Notes: generated by a model from the letters alone, not told the origin. 64,000 nucleotides of DNA from Bacillus bingmayongensis (GCF_000299035.1 NZ_JH921521.1:5001-69000), one strand, 5' to 3'. Counted from the stretch's first letter, positions 27,641 through 37,234 are shown. Numbers and translations are program-made.

Positions 27641-27685
27641 TTTTTAAAGATTGATATAAAAATTTCGAGGGTGGGGTGTTTTTTC
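27629..27685 (+). terminator. Terminator overlapping the tRNA-like T arm
   Basis: CCACCCCGAAATTTTT (from 27629) pairs with AAAAATTTCGAGGGTGGGG, about 16 pairs with one bulge, followed by TGTTTTTT. Its 5' arm includes the 3' side of the T arm, so T arm and terminator cannot both form. It stands 33 bases before the acetyltransferase gene. Confidence 0.8.
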
Positions 27686-27717
27686 GTCATGCTACCCTCA
27701 TGTGAGGAGGAGTTAGT

Positions 27718-28275
27718 ATGTTAAAAAAACGCGACTTACACGACAGCCACGTTCTATACGATTTAATGGTGGATCCTGCTGTCTTCCCTTTTGTGCGTCA
27801 AAAGGCTTATTCATATGAAGAGTTTTTGTTTTTAACAAAACAAACAATAGAAGCTGAAGAGCGTGGTGAATTAATTTCACGCACAATTCTAGATGAATGG
27901 GGAAACCCTATCGGCACGATTACTTTATTTGATGTGCAAGAAAAAGCTGGGTTTCTTGGCACATGGCTTGGAAAACCTTATCATGGCCAGGGGTATAATA
28001 AATTAGCAAAAGATGCTTTTTTCAGCGAGCTTTTCTATGAGTTAGATATTGAAACAATCTTTATGCGCATTCGCAAAGTAAATATTCGTTCGATGAAAGC
28101 AGCGGAAAAATTGTCATATGTAAACCTAGCAAATGAAACTAGAAAAGCTGTTTATGATCAAATTAACGCAAATGAGGAAGTATATAATTTATATGAGATT
28201 GTTAAAGATCAATATACACTTGCTACAATGCGTGACACTACATTCCAAGATACACATCATTTAAAAGAAGCGTAA
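27718..28275 (+). CDS. GNAT-family N-acetyltransferase (RimJ/RimL type)
   Basis: 185 residues. GNAT fold with acetyl-CoA-binding region around GTWLGKPYHGQGYNKLAKDA (motif A, near 82-100) and IFMRIRKVNIRSMKAAEKL (motif B), typical of RimJ/RimL-like enzymes acting on protein N termini or small amines. Start ATG 27718 with GAGGAGG upstream. Directly downstream of a tRNA-like leader and a terminator, so its expression may be attenuated. Acceptor substrate unknown. Confidence 0.88.
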   Translation: MLKKRDLHDSHVLYDLMVDPAVFPFVRQKAYSYEEFLFLTKQTIEAEERGELISRTILDEWGNPIGTITLFDVQEKAGFLGTWLGKPYHGQGYNKLAKDAFFSELFYELDIETIFMRIRKVNIRSMKAAEKLSYVNLANETRKAVYDQINANEEVYNLYEIVKDQYTLATMRDTTFQDTHHLKEA

Positions 28276-28374
28276 TATAACTAATTATAAAATGAACATA
28301 CCTGTTTATCGTGTATATCTCTTTGTGTCATTGGAAACGATAGATAATAACTTTATGACACGAGGTGATCTGTA

Positions 28375-28494
28375 ATGGATAGAAAGAAACGTGAAAAAGC
28401 AAGAAATACATTAAATAGTACACAAGAGGTTCTTTATCAGCGAGAATTTCGAAGAGCAGATCGTGCAGCAGGATATCGTCCTAAAGGTGTGTAA
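28375..28494 (+). CDS. yfhE: YfhE family small protein
   Basis: 39 residues, very basic: MDRKKREKARNTLNSTQEV, then REFRRADRAAGYRPKGV. Matches the recalled YfhE family pattern (TQEVxYxxEFxxADRAAGY). GAGGTG precedes ATG 28375. In B. subtilis yfhE lies next to yfhF; here an amidohydrolase, the tRNA-like leader and the GNAT gene lie between. Function unknown. Confidence 0.85.
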   Translation: MDRKKREKARNTLNSTQEVLYQREFRRADRAAGYRPKGV

Positions 28495-28522
28495 TTATAA
28501 AGTGCAATTGTAATCGGCGGAT

Positions 28523-28569
28523 CTTATCCCACATTAACGGGCTTTTACCGCCCGTTAATGTGGGATAAG
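28523..28569. repeat. Perfect 20-bp palindromic hairpin
   Basis: CTTATCCCACATTAACGGGC and its exact reverse complement separated by 7 bases. The arm repeats the terminal motif of the dispersed repeat at 28890-29035 (GTTAATGCGGGATAA). No T-run follows, so it is more likely a small mobile hairpin than a terminator, though it may block transcription after yfhE. Confidence 0.8.
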
Positions 28570-28683
28570 GTGATACTTGAGAGGATTTTTTATCCTCTCC
28601 TACTAATTCATCCAATTTACTTTTTGGGTGATAAAGTAAAGATTTACTCCTTATATTATAAGGGGGATTTTTTGTGGAAAACT

Positions 28684-28864
28684 TTATCCACAGAATTAAA
28701 AGAATTGTGTATAAATTCAGCGATTCTTTTGGATTATTATAAAATTAATCACATGTACTGTGTTTAATTTGTGGGTATTTTTTCTGAAAATTGTGGATAA
28801 TGTGGATATCATTGTTAATATTCCGACTTTACCGTCTATTGAAATCGCATTCTCTTGTGGATAA
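28684..28864. other. Cluster of DnaA boxes
   Basis: Three perfect 9-mers TTATCCACA: 28684-28692 (+), 28792-28800 (-) and 28856-28864 (-). One-mismatch copies at 28706-28714 (TGTGTATAA) and 28801-28809 (TGTGGATAT). Five sites in 181 bases of gene-free AT-rich DNA. B. subtilis has several DnaA-box clusters outside oriC that titrate DnaA; this may be such a site. The open frame at 28558-28767 across it looks non-coding. Confidence 0.7.
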
Positions 28865-28889
28865 CATACAACGGAAATATAAAGTGAAA

Positions 28890-29035
28890 CTTTAATCAGT
28901 GGGGGTTTTCTTCATCCCACCGATTATTAGCCTTCACCAATCGGGCTTTTACGGGCAGTTGATCCCCCACCTAACTTCTTTACTTTTGCTGAATTTTGAG
29001 GTTGAGGTCTTACTGCCTGTTAATGCGGGATAAAA
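28890..29035. repeat. Dispersed repeat, copy 1
   Basis: 146-bp element from CTTTAATCAGTGGGGG to GTTAATGCGGGATAAAA, homologous through most of its length to 42573-42725. Shared blocks include CCGATTATTAGCC/CTGATTATTAGCC, CACCAATCGG, ACTTCTTT and CTGAATTTTGAGGT. Contains several short inverted repeats. Probably one of the B. cereus-group bcr-type repeats; the number cannot be assigned from memory. Confidence 0.75.
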
Positions 29036-29112
29036 GCCTCCAACTTTATTAACTGTCAATGCATATATACCTTCTTACTAACTCTATTTCCTATACTGAA
29101 TTTATACAAAAC

Positions 29113-29146
29113 AAAAAACCCTCTTCCAAAATAAAAAGAGGGTTTC
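29113..29146 (-). terminator. Terminator after ugtP
   Basis: AAACCCTCTT / AAGAGGGTTT hairpin just past the ugtP stop; on the minus strand it ends in TTTTTTG. Confidence 0.85.
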
Positions 29147-29149
29147 ATA

Positions 29150-30316
29150 TTACGTAAAAGATTGAGCAAGAGCTGGTGACTTAATTGGCATATGATTAGG
29201 CTGCACATGGTTTTCTTCTAAAATTGTATCTACAATGTGACAAGCTGGTTCTGGACGATAAATACTTTTCATCGCTTCTTTCATTTGCAGAAGCTTCATA
29301 TCATCTTCTAATAGTGCCTTAGTTTTCGCAAAAACATCCTCATCTTCGCGAATTACAAGTGCAGCTCCTTTTTTTTCAAAATACATTGCATTTTCATTTT
29401 CTTGCCCTGGTACTGGTTTATATAAAATGACAGGTACTTGTAAAGCTGCCGCTTCACTTAATGTAATGCCTCCTGGTTTTGTAATCATACAAGAGGTAAT
29501 ACGGAATAACTCATCGATATTCTCTACATAACCAAATACTTTTAATGCTTCAGAATTTTGTTCCTCGAGTCCTAATAACTCTTGTTTTAAGGTTTCATTT
29601 TTCCCACAGACAACAGCTATTTGAAGATTAGGAACTGTCATAAATGATTGACATAATCCCTTTACATTTCCTAATACACCATGAGCACCTGCTACAATAA
29701 GTAAAATCTTTTTCTCACGAGATAAGTGATATTTACTATACAGGATTTCTGGATTAATAGTTAACTCGAAGTTTTTACGTATTGGAATCCCGGTTTCTAC
29801 AATTCGCTCGGGAGGTACACCAATTTCAACCATTACTTTTTTCACATAATCTGTCGCTACAAAATAACGATCTACTTCACGATGAATCCATATTTTGTGT
29901 AAACAAAAATCCGTTAACACATTATAAACAGGAATTGTAAAACCTGTTTGTTTTTTTAATTCTGGTACTGCAATAATTGGAAATGTATTAATAACAATGT
30001 CTGGTTTTTCTGCATGTAATAGTGCTTTTAAACGTTTTCTCCCAAAATTTGCATACCACGACGCAATTTTCTTATCATAAATTTTTTCTACACCGTAATA
30101 AAATAAGCGATATAGCTCTTTACCTATTGTATAGCTTTTTAAGTATAAATATTTTGTGATATCTGTTATGACCGGATGTGATTCTCCAAATAAATCACAA
30201 ACAATCACATCTTCAATCCCTTTTTGACGAAATGTTTGTTCTAATGTTTTTGCTACTTGCACATGACCATTACCGTAATGTGCAGTTAATATTAAAACCT
30301 TGGGGTTTTTTATCAA
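29150..30316 (-). CDS. ugtP: Processive diacylglycerol beta-glucosyltransferase
   Basis: Membrane-associated GT28 enzyme that adds glucose from UDP-glucose to diacylglycerol, giving mono-, di- and higher glucosyl lipids used as membrane lipid and lipoteichoic acid anchor. 388 residues: N-terminal MGDG-synthase domain ([13 protein letters not shown]) and C-terminal UDP-sugar domain with [11 protein letters not shown]. In B. subtilis it also ties cell size to nutrient state through FtsZ. TTG start at 30316 with AGGAG 9 bases upstream. Confidence 0.95.
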   Translation of the reverse strand: MIKNPKVLILTAHYGNGHVQVAKTLEQTFRQKGIEDVIVCDLFGESHPVITDITKYLYLKSYTIGKELYRLFYYGVEKIYDKKIASWYANFGRKRLKALLHAEKPDIVINTFPIIAVPELKKQTGFTIPVYNVLTDFCLHKIWIHREVDRYFVATDYVKKVMVEIGVPPERIVETGIPIRKNFELTINPEILYSKYHLSREKKILLIVAGAHGVLGNVKGLCQSFMTVPNLQIAVVCGKNETLKQELLGLEEQNSEALKVFGYVENIDELFRITSCMITKPGGITLSEAAALQVPVILYKPVPGQENENAMYFEKKGAALVIREDEDVFAKTKALLEDDMKLLQMKEAMKSIYRPEPACHIVDTILEENHVQPNHMPIKSPALAQSFT

Positions 30317-30703
30317 ACAAATCCACTCCTAGCTTTTTCGCTTTCCCATATTGCATATACGACAATAGGAAAAACATTTTCCTAAAAAAAATTACATGTT
30401 TGGATTCCAACACTTTCATGTTAGCTATGTACCTGTCGTGGATATGCAAAGCATATAAGATTGACCCCTTAATCCTATCTGTGCTCATATCTTTATATTA
30501 TACTTTCCTATAAGAGCTTTCGCAATAACTTACAAATGATCATACTTCATGATACTCGCCCTGCTACTTCTTAATTCTTGTTACTATTTGGTTTTCCCTT
30601 TACAATTATGTGAATTTATCCTTTTATTTCTTTACAAAAATATGGATATTCTACTCTCAGTATACTCTTTTCTTCAGATATACTCTAGATTTTATTAAAA
30701 GAA
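30317..30703. other. Gene-free upstream region of ugtP
   Basis: About 390 bases between ugtP and the pflA terminator. AT-rich, no convincing gene on either strand; small open frames (for example 30270-30488 minus) lack an RBS and coding character. It presumably carries the ugtP promoter; I could not identify it with confidence. Confidence 0.5.
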
Positions 30704-30738
30704 AACAAAAAGTCTAATCCCTGATTTGGATTAGACTG
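30704..30738 (-). terminator. Terminator after pflA
   Basis: AGTCTAATCC / GGATTAGACT hairpin overlapping the last codons of pflA, followed on the minus strand by TTTTTG. Confidence 0.85.
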
Positions 30739-31462
30739 CTTGTAAAATATTTTTTGCATTTTGAACATTTTTTTCTGTTGGAGGTTCTACACCTTCAAGA
30801 GGATACTTATGTCCAAGTGCTTCCCATTTATATACACCCAGCTTGTGATACGGTAAGACTTCTACTTTCTTTACGTTAGAAAGACTTTGTATAAAGCTAG
30901 ATAGTCTCTGTAAATCTTCTTCACTATCTGTAACACCTGGAACTAATACGTGTCTTACCCAAATTGGTTTCTCTTTATCAGATAAATAACGGGCAAATTG
31001 TAAAATGTGTTCATTCGGTTTACCGGTTAATTTACGATGCTTTTTAGAATCGATATGTTTTAAATCCAATAATACCAAATCTGTATAGTCCATTAAAATA
31101 TCTAATTTTCTTTGGAACTCTGGCTCTTCAGAATAGCACCCTCCGGAAGAATCGATTGTCGTATGAATTCCGATTTCTTTACATTTCTTAAATAACTCAA
31201 TCAAAAAGTCTAACTGCAGTAATGGCTCTCCACCGCTCACTGTAATGCCACCACCGGAAGCTTCAATAAAGGGAAGGTAACATGTAACATCCTGCATCAC
31301 TTCTTCAACTGTTATTTCTTTTCCTTTACCAATTTCCCACGTATCAGCATTATGACAATATTGGCAGCGTAATAAGCACCCTTGTGTAAATATGACATAA
31401 CGAATTCCTGGGCCATCAACAGTACCACAAGACTCTACAGAATGAATTCTTCCTTTTACCAT
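30731..31462 (-). CDS. pflA: Pyruvate formate-lyase-activating enzyme
   Basis: Radical SAM enzyme that installs the glycyl radical on PflB under anaerobic conditions. 243 residues; 4Fe-4S motif CxxxCxxC in [11 protein letters not shown]-binding [13 protein letters not shown], and DSSGGCY. Lies 66 bases downstream of pflB on the same strand with its own GAGGAGG RBS; a CCCTCTG/CAGAGGG hairpin sits in the gap and may tune the PflB:PflA ratio. Confidence 0.96.
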   Translation of the reverse strand: MVKGRIHSVESCGTVDGPGIRYVIFTQGCLLRCQYCHNADTWEIGKGKEITVEEVMQDVTCYLPFIEASGGGITVSGGEPLLQLDFLIELFKKCKEIGIHTTIDSSGGCYSEEPEFQRKLDILMDYTDLVLLDLKHIDSKKHRKLTGKPNEHILQFARYLSDKEKPIWVRHVLVPGVTDSEEDLQRLSSFIQSLSNVKKVEVLPYHKLGVYKWEALGHKYPLEGVEPPTEKNVQNAKNILQAV

Positions 31463-31528
31463 GTTAACTTCCTCCTCTATTGAAACAGTCCCCCTCTGTT
31501 TTTATGAAAGCAGAGGGAAACTTTTTAC

Positions 31529-33778
31529 TTACATACTTTCATGCATTGTACGGTTAATTACATCAATTTGTTGCTCACGAGTTAATTTAATAAAGTTAAC
31601 AGCGTAACCAGATACACGAATTGTTAATTGTGGATATTTTTCAGGATGTTCCATTGCATCCATTAATGTTTCACGGTTAAATACGTTAATGTTTAAGTGA
31701 TGTCCTTCTTTGACTGCATATCCATCAAGCATAGATACTAAGTTTCTAACTTGTACATCATCTTCTTTACCAAGTGCTTTTGGAATGATTGAGAATGTAT
31801 TGGAAATACCATCTTGTGCATCCTCATATGGTAATTTCGCAACAGATAATAGTGATGCTAGTGCACCTTTTGTATCGCGTCCATGCATTGGGTTTGCACC
31901 TGGTGCAAATGGCTCACCAGTCCGGCGACCATCTGGAGTGTTACCTGTTTTCTTACCGTATACAACGTTAGATGTAATTGTTAAGATTGACATTGTATGA
32001 ATAGAGTCACGGTATGTTTTATGTTTACGAAGCTTGTTCATAAATGTTTTCACAAGGTTTACTGCAATTTCATCTACACGGTCATCGTTGTTACCGTATT
32101 TAGGGAAATCACCTTCAATTTCAAAATCAACTGCAATGCCATTTTCATCACGAATTGGTTTTACTTTCGCATATTTAATCGCACTTAAAGAATCAGCTAC
32201 TACAGATAGACCGGCAATACCTGTTGCCATTGTACGAAGAACCTCTGTATCATGAAGTGCCATTTCAATGCGTTCATAGCTATATTTGTCGTGCATATAG
32301 TGAATTACATTTAATGTATTTAAGTATAAATCTGCTAACCATTCCATTGTCATATCAAATTTATGCATTACTTCTTCATAATCTAATACTTCAGCAGTAA
32401 TTGGTGCATATTCAGGTCCAACTTGCGCTTTTGTTTTCTCGTCTTTACCACCGTTAATTGCATATAATAGTGCTTTCGCTAAGTTTGCACGAGCTCCAAA
32501 GAATTGCATTTGTTTACCAATTCTCATTGCGGATACACAACATGCAATACCGTAGTCATCGCCATACTCTGGGCGCATAATATCATCGTTTTCATATTGA
32601 ATTGCAGATGTATTGATAGACATTTTCGCACAGTAATTTTTAAATTTCTGTGGTAATTGTTTAGACCAAAGAACTGTTAAGTTTGGCTCTGGTGCTGCTC
32701 CTAAGTTATCTAATGTATGCAAGAAGCGGAATGAGTTTTTCGTTACTAATGGACGACCATCAAGTGCAATACCACCGATAGATTCAGTTACCCAAGTTGG
32801 ATCACCAGAGAATAATTCATTATAATCAGGTGTTCTTGCGAATTTCACAAGACGTAATTTCATAATAAAGTGGTCGACAATCTCTTGTGCTGCTTCTTCT
32901 GTTAATGTACCGTTCTCTAAATCTCTTTCAATGAAGATGTCTAAGAATGTAGACGTACGGCCAAGACTCATTGCTGCGCCGTTTTGCTCTTTGATTGCTG
33001 CAAGATAAGCAAAGTATAACCATTGGAATGCTTCTTGTGCATTTGTTGCTGGTTTAGAAATATCAAAGCCATGAGAAGCTGCCATTTGTTTTAATTCTTG
33101 AAGTGCGCGAATTTGTTCAGAGATTTCTTCACGTAAACGCATTACTTCTTCACTCATGATGCTTCCAGTTAAATTTAAATCTGTTTTTTTCGCTTCAATT
33201 AAGTGATCTACACCGTATAATGCTACACGACGATAGTCACCGATAATACGACCACGGCCATATGCATCTGGAAGACCAGTAATAACACCTGATTTACGTG
33301 CTGCTTTCATTTCTGGTGTATAAGCATCGAATACACCTTGGTTATGAGTTTTACGCCAGTCTCTAAAAATATGACTTAACTCTTCATCCATTTTAAATCC
33401 ATATGCTTCACAAGCTTGTTCCGCCATACGAATACCACCAAATGGTTGTAAAGAACGTTTAAATGGTTTGTCAGTTTGGAAACCAACTACTTTTTCAATA
33501 TCTTTATTTAAGTATCCTGGACCATGCGATGTAATAGAAGAAACAATTTTTGTATCCATATCAAGGACGCCGCCATTGTCACGTTCTTGTTTTGTTAAAT
33601 CCATTACTTGATCCCAAAGTTGTTTCGTTGCTTCTGTTGCTCCCGCTAAGAAAGATTCGTCCCCTTCGTAAACGTTTACATTATTTAAAATGAAATCGCG
33701 AACATCAATTTCTGCTTTCCATTTTTCACCTTTAAAGTTTGCCCATGCGTTTTTTACATTTTCTAATACTTGAGTCAT
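31529..33778 (-). CDS. pflB: Formate C-acetyltransferase (pyruvate formate-lyase)
   Basis: Converts pyruvate and CoA to acetyl-CoA and formate in fermentation. 749 residues; the catalytic adjacent cysteines are in [12 protein letters not shown] and the glycyl-radical site in RVSGYAVNF near the C terminus. ATG 33778 is the start (GGAGGAG 7 bases upstream); five extra codons upstream lack an RBS. Oxygen-labile enzyme, so induction under oxygen limitation is expected; a weak Rex-like site lies at 33889-33906. Confidence 0.97.
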   Translation of the reverse strand: MTQVLENVKNAWANFKGEKWKAEIDVRDFILNNVNVYEGDESFLAGATEATKQLWDQVMDLTKQERDNGGVLDMDTKIVSSITSHGPGYLNKDIEKVVGFQTDKPFKRSLQPFGGIRMAEQACEAYGFKMDEELSHIFRDWRKTHNQGVFDAYTPEMKAARKSGVITGLPDAYGRGRIIGDYRRVALYGVDHLIEAKKTDLNLTGSIMSEEVMRLREEISEQIRALQELKQMAASHGFDISKPATNAQEAFQWLYFAYLAAIKEQNGAAMSLGRTSTFLDIFIERDLENGTLTEEAAQEIVDHFIMKLRLVKFARTPDYNELFSGDPTWVTESIGGIALDGRPLVTKNSFRFLHTLDNLGAAPEPNLTVLWSKQLPQKFKNYCAKMSINTSAIQYENDDIMRPEYGDDYGIACCVSAMRIGKQMQFFGARANLAKALLYAINGGKDEKTKAQVGPEYAPITAEVLDYEEVMHKFDMTMEWLADLYLNTLNVIHYMHDKYSYERIEMALHDTEVLRTMATGIAGLSVVADSLSAIKYAKVKPIRDENGIAVDFEIEGDFPKYGNNDDRVDEIAVNLVKTFMNKLRKHKTYRDSIHTMSILTITSNVVYGKKTGNTPDGRRTGEPFAPGANPMHGRDTKGALASLLSVAKLPYEDAQDGISNTFSIIPKALGKEDDVQVRNLVSMLDGYAVKEGHHLNINVFNRETLMDAMEHPEKYPQLTIRVSGYAVNFIKLTREQQIDVINRTMHESM

Positions 33779-34084
33779 CCTAATCTCCTCCATTTTTGAT
33801 TAGTACAGGACTAAGATTTTTTATATAACAGCTTACACATTTAGAATACTACTTTTTTGAAAAAGCGAACGAGATAGTTGTGACATGTTTGTGAAATATT
33901 GAGCAAACTACTATACACATAGTGTTAACTTCAATTAAAACTCTTTTAAATTAACTCTTTCCTTAATTGTATTTTTTTGGTACCCTTATAAACGAATCCT
34001 ATTCTGTAGTATAAAGAGTCATACCCATTTTAAACTGTAATACCCTTATCCCCTATTCTGTTATAGTTTTTTTAAAACAGAATA
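33779..34084. promoter_or_regulatory. Upstream region of pflBA
   Basis: 300 gene-free bases. TTGTGAAATATTGAGCAA at 33889-33906 has one perfect Rex half-site (TTGTGAA) and a degenerate second half; two TGTGA/TTGTGA-like half-sites lie just before it (TTGTGACA, 33879-33886). A 10-bp inverted repeat CTATTCTGTT/AACAGAATAG is at 34054-34087. Rex or Fnr control of pfl is known in Firmicutes; site assignments here are weak. Confidence 0.35.
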
Positions 34085-34087
34085 GAA

Positions 34088-34122
34088 AGAAGTGTACCTG
34101 TTTGGTACACTTCTTTTCATAA
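34088..34122 (-). terminator. Terminator after serine hydrolase gene
   Basis: GAAGTGTACC / GGTACACTTC with a 5-base loop; followed on the minus strand by TTTC. Confidence 0.75.
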
Positions 34123-34182
34123 TAAACTAAATATATCCCCTGATTAGATCAATACATAATTTGAAACAATAAAGATAGTCTC

Positions 34183-35418
34183 TTACACTTCAATATGCTG
34201 CAACATCGTATAAATATCATTATTAACCGTACCAAATGATTTAATGTTATTTTGAATATTAGATAATAAAATAACATACACATTACCACTTCTACTAAAT
34301 CCATTTAAACAATTCCATCCCGGCATTACACCGTGATTAGAGTAACTTCCCGGATTTACATACCAACCAAATCCATAATCTTTTTTAAAGGCTGTAAACA
34401 TTTGATCGTAGCTTTCTTTGGATATTAGCTTCCCAGAAAATAGCGCTTCATTAAATAAATATAAATCATTTGCACTCGTGTATATATCACCATTTCCATA
34501 TAATTGTGACATGCTCGGAATAGCAGGTACTGTCATATTATTATTTACAATCTTATAACCAGTAGAAGGATACTTTGTTTTCTCTAATTCTGTACCAAAA
34601 CCTGAATTTTTCATGCCTACAACATCAAAAATATGTTGTTTAATATATTCTTCTAACGGTTGTCCACTAACTTTCTCAACGATGTAACCAAGTATTGAGT
34701 AATTCGAATCCGAATACTTCCATTTTTCACCTGGATTAAATAAATGTTTTTGTTGTCCAATTCGCTTCAACAATTCCTCATGAGAAATATCATTTGCACC
34801 TGCCTCATATTCAGGAATTCCAGATGTGTGTGTCAATAGATGAACTAACTTAACTTCACTACCTCTTGGAAAATCAGGAATATATTTCGCTATTGTATCC
34901 TCTGTTTGAATTTTATTTTGATCTTTTAGCTGCATAATTGCTGTTGCTACAAAGGCCTTTGAAATCGAGCCAATATAAAATGTTGTTTCAGAATTATTTG
35001 GTATATTTTTTTCTCGATTTGCCAGCCCATATCCTTTATTTAAAAGTACTTTTCCGTTTTTCACGACAACTGCTGTCCCACTAAAACTTTTGCTCTTTAA
35101 ATACTCGTCTAACTCAGCATTTTCATTAACTTCTTGTGGTTGTCCTTCGGCAACTTGTTCTGTTACCTTAGCTTGCTGTGGCTCTGCTGGAGACTTCGCT
35201 GGAGGCTGTTCTGATTGTTTCTGTTCTACTTGTTTTTGTACCGTTTCTTTCTTTGCTTCTGTCGTTGCTTTTAACGTGTTTTCTTTCTTATTATGTGAAG
35301 TAATTTTTGTATACACAAAATATACAAGCGAAAATAATACAATGAGAATGACCGCTCTTTTTATATATGTAATCGGTCGACGAGCTTTCATACTGACACT
35401 ATCCTTTTCTTCATTCAT
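34183..35418 (-). CDS. Membrane-anchored serine hydrolase (class C beta-lactamase/DD-peptidase family)
   Basis: About 411 residues. Short cytoplasmic N terminus, one membrane helix (AVILIVLFSLVYFVYT), a Lys/Gln/Glu/Pro-rich linker (roughly 45-100), then a beta-lactamase-like (PF00144) domain with the catalytic SxxK as GSISKAF, the Tyr motif YSDSNY and LLTHTSGIPEYE. Such enzymes act as D-Ala-D-Ala-type peptidases or esterases outside the membrane. Start is uncertain: ATG 35418 has a distant AAGGGG; a later ATG (nine codons on, MKARRP) is possible. Confidence 0.85.
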   Translation of the reverse strand: MNEEKDSVSMKARRPITYIKRAVILIVLFSLVYFVYTKITSHNKKENTLKATTEAKKETVQKQVEQKQSEQPPAKSPAEPQQAKVTEQVAEGQPQEVNENAELDEYLKSKSFSGTAVVVKNGKVLLNKGYGLANREKNIPNNSETTFYIGSISKAFVATAIMQLKDQNKIQTEDTIAKYIPDFPRGSEVKLVHLLTHTSGIPEYEAGANDISHEELLKRIGQQKHLFNPGEKWKYSDSNYSILGYIVEKVSGQPLEEYIKQHIFDVVGMKNSGFGTELEKTKYPSTGYKIVNNNMTVPAIPSMSQLYGNGDIYTSANDLYLFNEALFSGKLISKESYDQMFTAFKKDYGFGWYVNPGSYSNHGVMPGWNCLNGFSRSGNVYVILLSNIQNNIKSFGTVNNDIYTMLQHIEV

Positions 35419-35616
35419 GATTCTTTTTTTCCCCTTATTCACCAATAATTTAATCACTTCATAAAAAATATGCCCTCTATTTTTTCCTAACTAATGGAAA
35501 TTTCATTTTATATCATCCTTACTTTATCATGTGGCAAACATATTACCAACCAATATGTACAAAAAAAGAAAAAGAAAATTTTCAAAAGTAAGATTCCCAA
35601 TAAGATTTTTATAAAA

Positions 35617-35672
35617 AAAAGGATGTCCTCTAAAAGATCAATTTTATCGATCTTTTTGAACATCCTCTTTCA
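35617..35672 (-). terminator. Terminator after PTS gene
   Basis: Long hairpin GGATGT...AAAAGATC / GATCTTTT...ACATCC, ending on the minus strand in CCTTTTTTTT. A small open frame on the plus strand here (35494-35757) is spurious. Confidence 0.8.
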
Positions 35673-35679
35673 CAACTAT

Positions 35680-37182
35680 TTATACGTGTTTTTTCATATC
35701 ATCAGCTACAGACTCAACGTTTGTACCTACGATAACTTGTACACTTGTGTTACTTAATTTCATAACACCTTTTGCACCAGCACGTTTTAAAGCTGGCTCA
35801 TTTACTAAGCCAGCATCTTTTACTTGTAGGCGTAGACGAGTCGCACAGTTATCAATAACTGTTAAATTGTCTTTTCCACCTAATGCTGTCACATAAGTTT
35901 CACCAATAGAACCTGCAACTGGTGCATCCCCTTCTTCCACTAACTCGTCATCATCTTCACGACCTGGAGTTTTTAAATTAAATTTCTTAATTAAGAAATA
36001 GAATACAAAGAAGTACACTGCTGCGTAAACTAAACCAATACCCGCTAGTAATATCGGTTTTGTTGCAATACCAAAGTTTAAAAAGTAATCAATTGCACCG
36101 GCACTAAATGTGAAACCATCATGAATGCCAAGTGTTGTTGTAACAAATAAAGAAATACCTGTTAATACTGCATGAATACCATATAATACTGGTGATAAGA
36201 ACATGAATGAGAATTCAATTGGTTCTGTAATACCAGTTAAGAATGAAGTTAATGCAAGCCCACCTAACATACCTGTAACCATTTTACGTTTTTCTGGTTT
36301 AGCAGCTGCAATCATTGCAAAACATGCTGCTGGTAAACCAAACATCATAACTGGGAAGAAACCAGTCATAAACATACCCGCTGATTTATCACCTGCAAGG
36401 AAACGAGCGATATCTCCATTTACCACATTTCCTGCTGCATTTGTAAAGTCTCCAAATACGAACCAGAAATATGTGTTCATTACGTGATGTAATCCAATTG
36501 GAATTAATAAACGGTTTAAGAATCCAAATAGACCTGCACCAGTTGCTCCTAAGTTAACAATTCCATGAGCCAATGCATCGATACCATTTTGAATTGTTGG
36601 CCAAATTTGCGCAAATACAATTCCTAATATTAACATCACAACAGATGTAATAATTGGAACGAAACGTTTTCCAGCAAAGAACCCTAACCATTCTGGAAGT
36701 TTAATTTTATGGAATTTATTATATAGTAATCCCGCAATAATACCTACAATAATACCGCCTAATACTTTCATATCAACTTTTGTCGATAACTCGGCAGCCT
36801 TCGATACTTGTGTCATTGTATCTGCAAGTTTAGATGGATCCAAATTAGCACTTGTGCCAATTAAATCTTGAACTTTCCCTAATTTATCTTGTAATTCTAC
36901 AGTAGAATAGCCCTTACTAAGTGCATCAATACTATTTTTCATAACAAGGTAACCAATCGCACCAGCAAGACCTGCTGCACCGCTACTATCAACCGATAAA
37001 CCGATTGCAATACCGATTGCAAAAATAAGTGCTAAGTTATCAAAAATCGCTGCACCGGCCTGTGCCATAACAGGAATATCAAACACGTCTGGTTGTCCTA
37101 AACGAAGCAATAGTCCTGCTGCTGGTAGCACTGCGATTGGAAGCATTAACGCTTTACCAATACGTTGTAAAAACTGCAACAT
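35680..37182 (-). CDS. nagP: PTS transporter EIICB, N-acetylglucosamine type
   Basis: 500 residues. EIIC membrane domain (about ten helices, 1-400) with the glucose-family signature GITEPIEFSFMF, then EIIB (about 425-500) with the phosphorylated Cys in VIDNCATRLRL. No EIIA domain is fused, as in NagP of Bacillus, which borrows EIIA from other systems. Sequence layout fits GlcNAc permeases; glucose cannot be excluded. A cre-like site (37235-37250) upstream points to CcpA control. AGGGGGG RBS. Confidence 0.88.
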   Translation of the reverse strand: MLQFLQRIGKALMLPIAVLPAAGLLLRLGQPDVFDIPVMAQAGAAIFDNLALIFAIGIAIGLSVDSSGAAGLAGAIGYLVMKNSIDALSKGYSTVELQDKLGKVQDLIGTSANLDPSKLADTMTQVSKAAELSTKVDMKVLGGIIVGIIAGLLYNKFHKIKLPEWLGFFAGKRFVPIITSVVMLILGIVFAQIWPTIQNGIDALAHGIVNLGATGAGLFGFLNRLLIPIGLHHVMNTYFWFVFGDFTNAAGNVVNGDIARFLAGDKSAGMFMTGFFPVMMFGLPAACFAMIAAAKPEKRKMVTGMLGGLALTSFLTGITEPIEFSFMFLSPVLYGIHAVLTGISLFVTTTLGIHDGFTFSAGAIDYFLNFGIATKPILLAGIGLVYAAVYFFVFYFLIKKFNLKTPGREDDDELVEEGDAPVAGSIGETYVTALGGKDNLTVIDNCATRLRLQVKDAGLVNEPALKRAGAKGVMKLSNTSVQVIVGTNVESVADDMKKHV

Positions 37183-37234
37183 TGTAATTCCCCCCTATTT
37201 AATTTATGAAATCGTTACCATTATAAGTATGCTT

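Noticed and set aside
27669-27678. GAGGGTGGGG resembling a T-box motif (AGGGTGG)
   Set aside because: It is the 3' arm of the terminator stem next to the T-run, not the antiterminator bulge; no specifier loop was found.
28558-28767. 69-residue open frame across the DnaA-box cluster
   Set aside because: Starts inside a hairpin arm, no RBS, and AT-rich composition explains its length.
35494-35757. 87-residue open frame on the plus strand at the end of the PTS gene
   Set aside because: Overlaps the terminator and the antisense of the PTS gene; Lys runs reflect poly-A.
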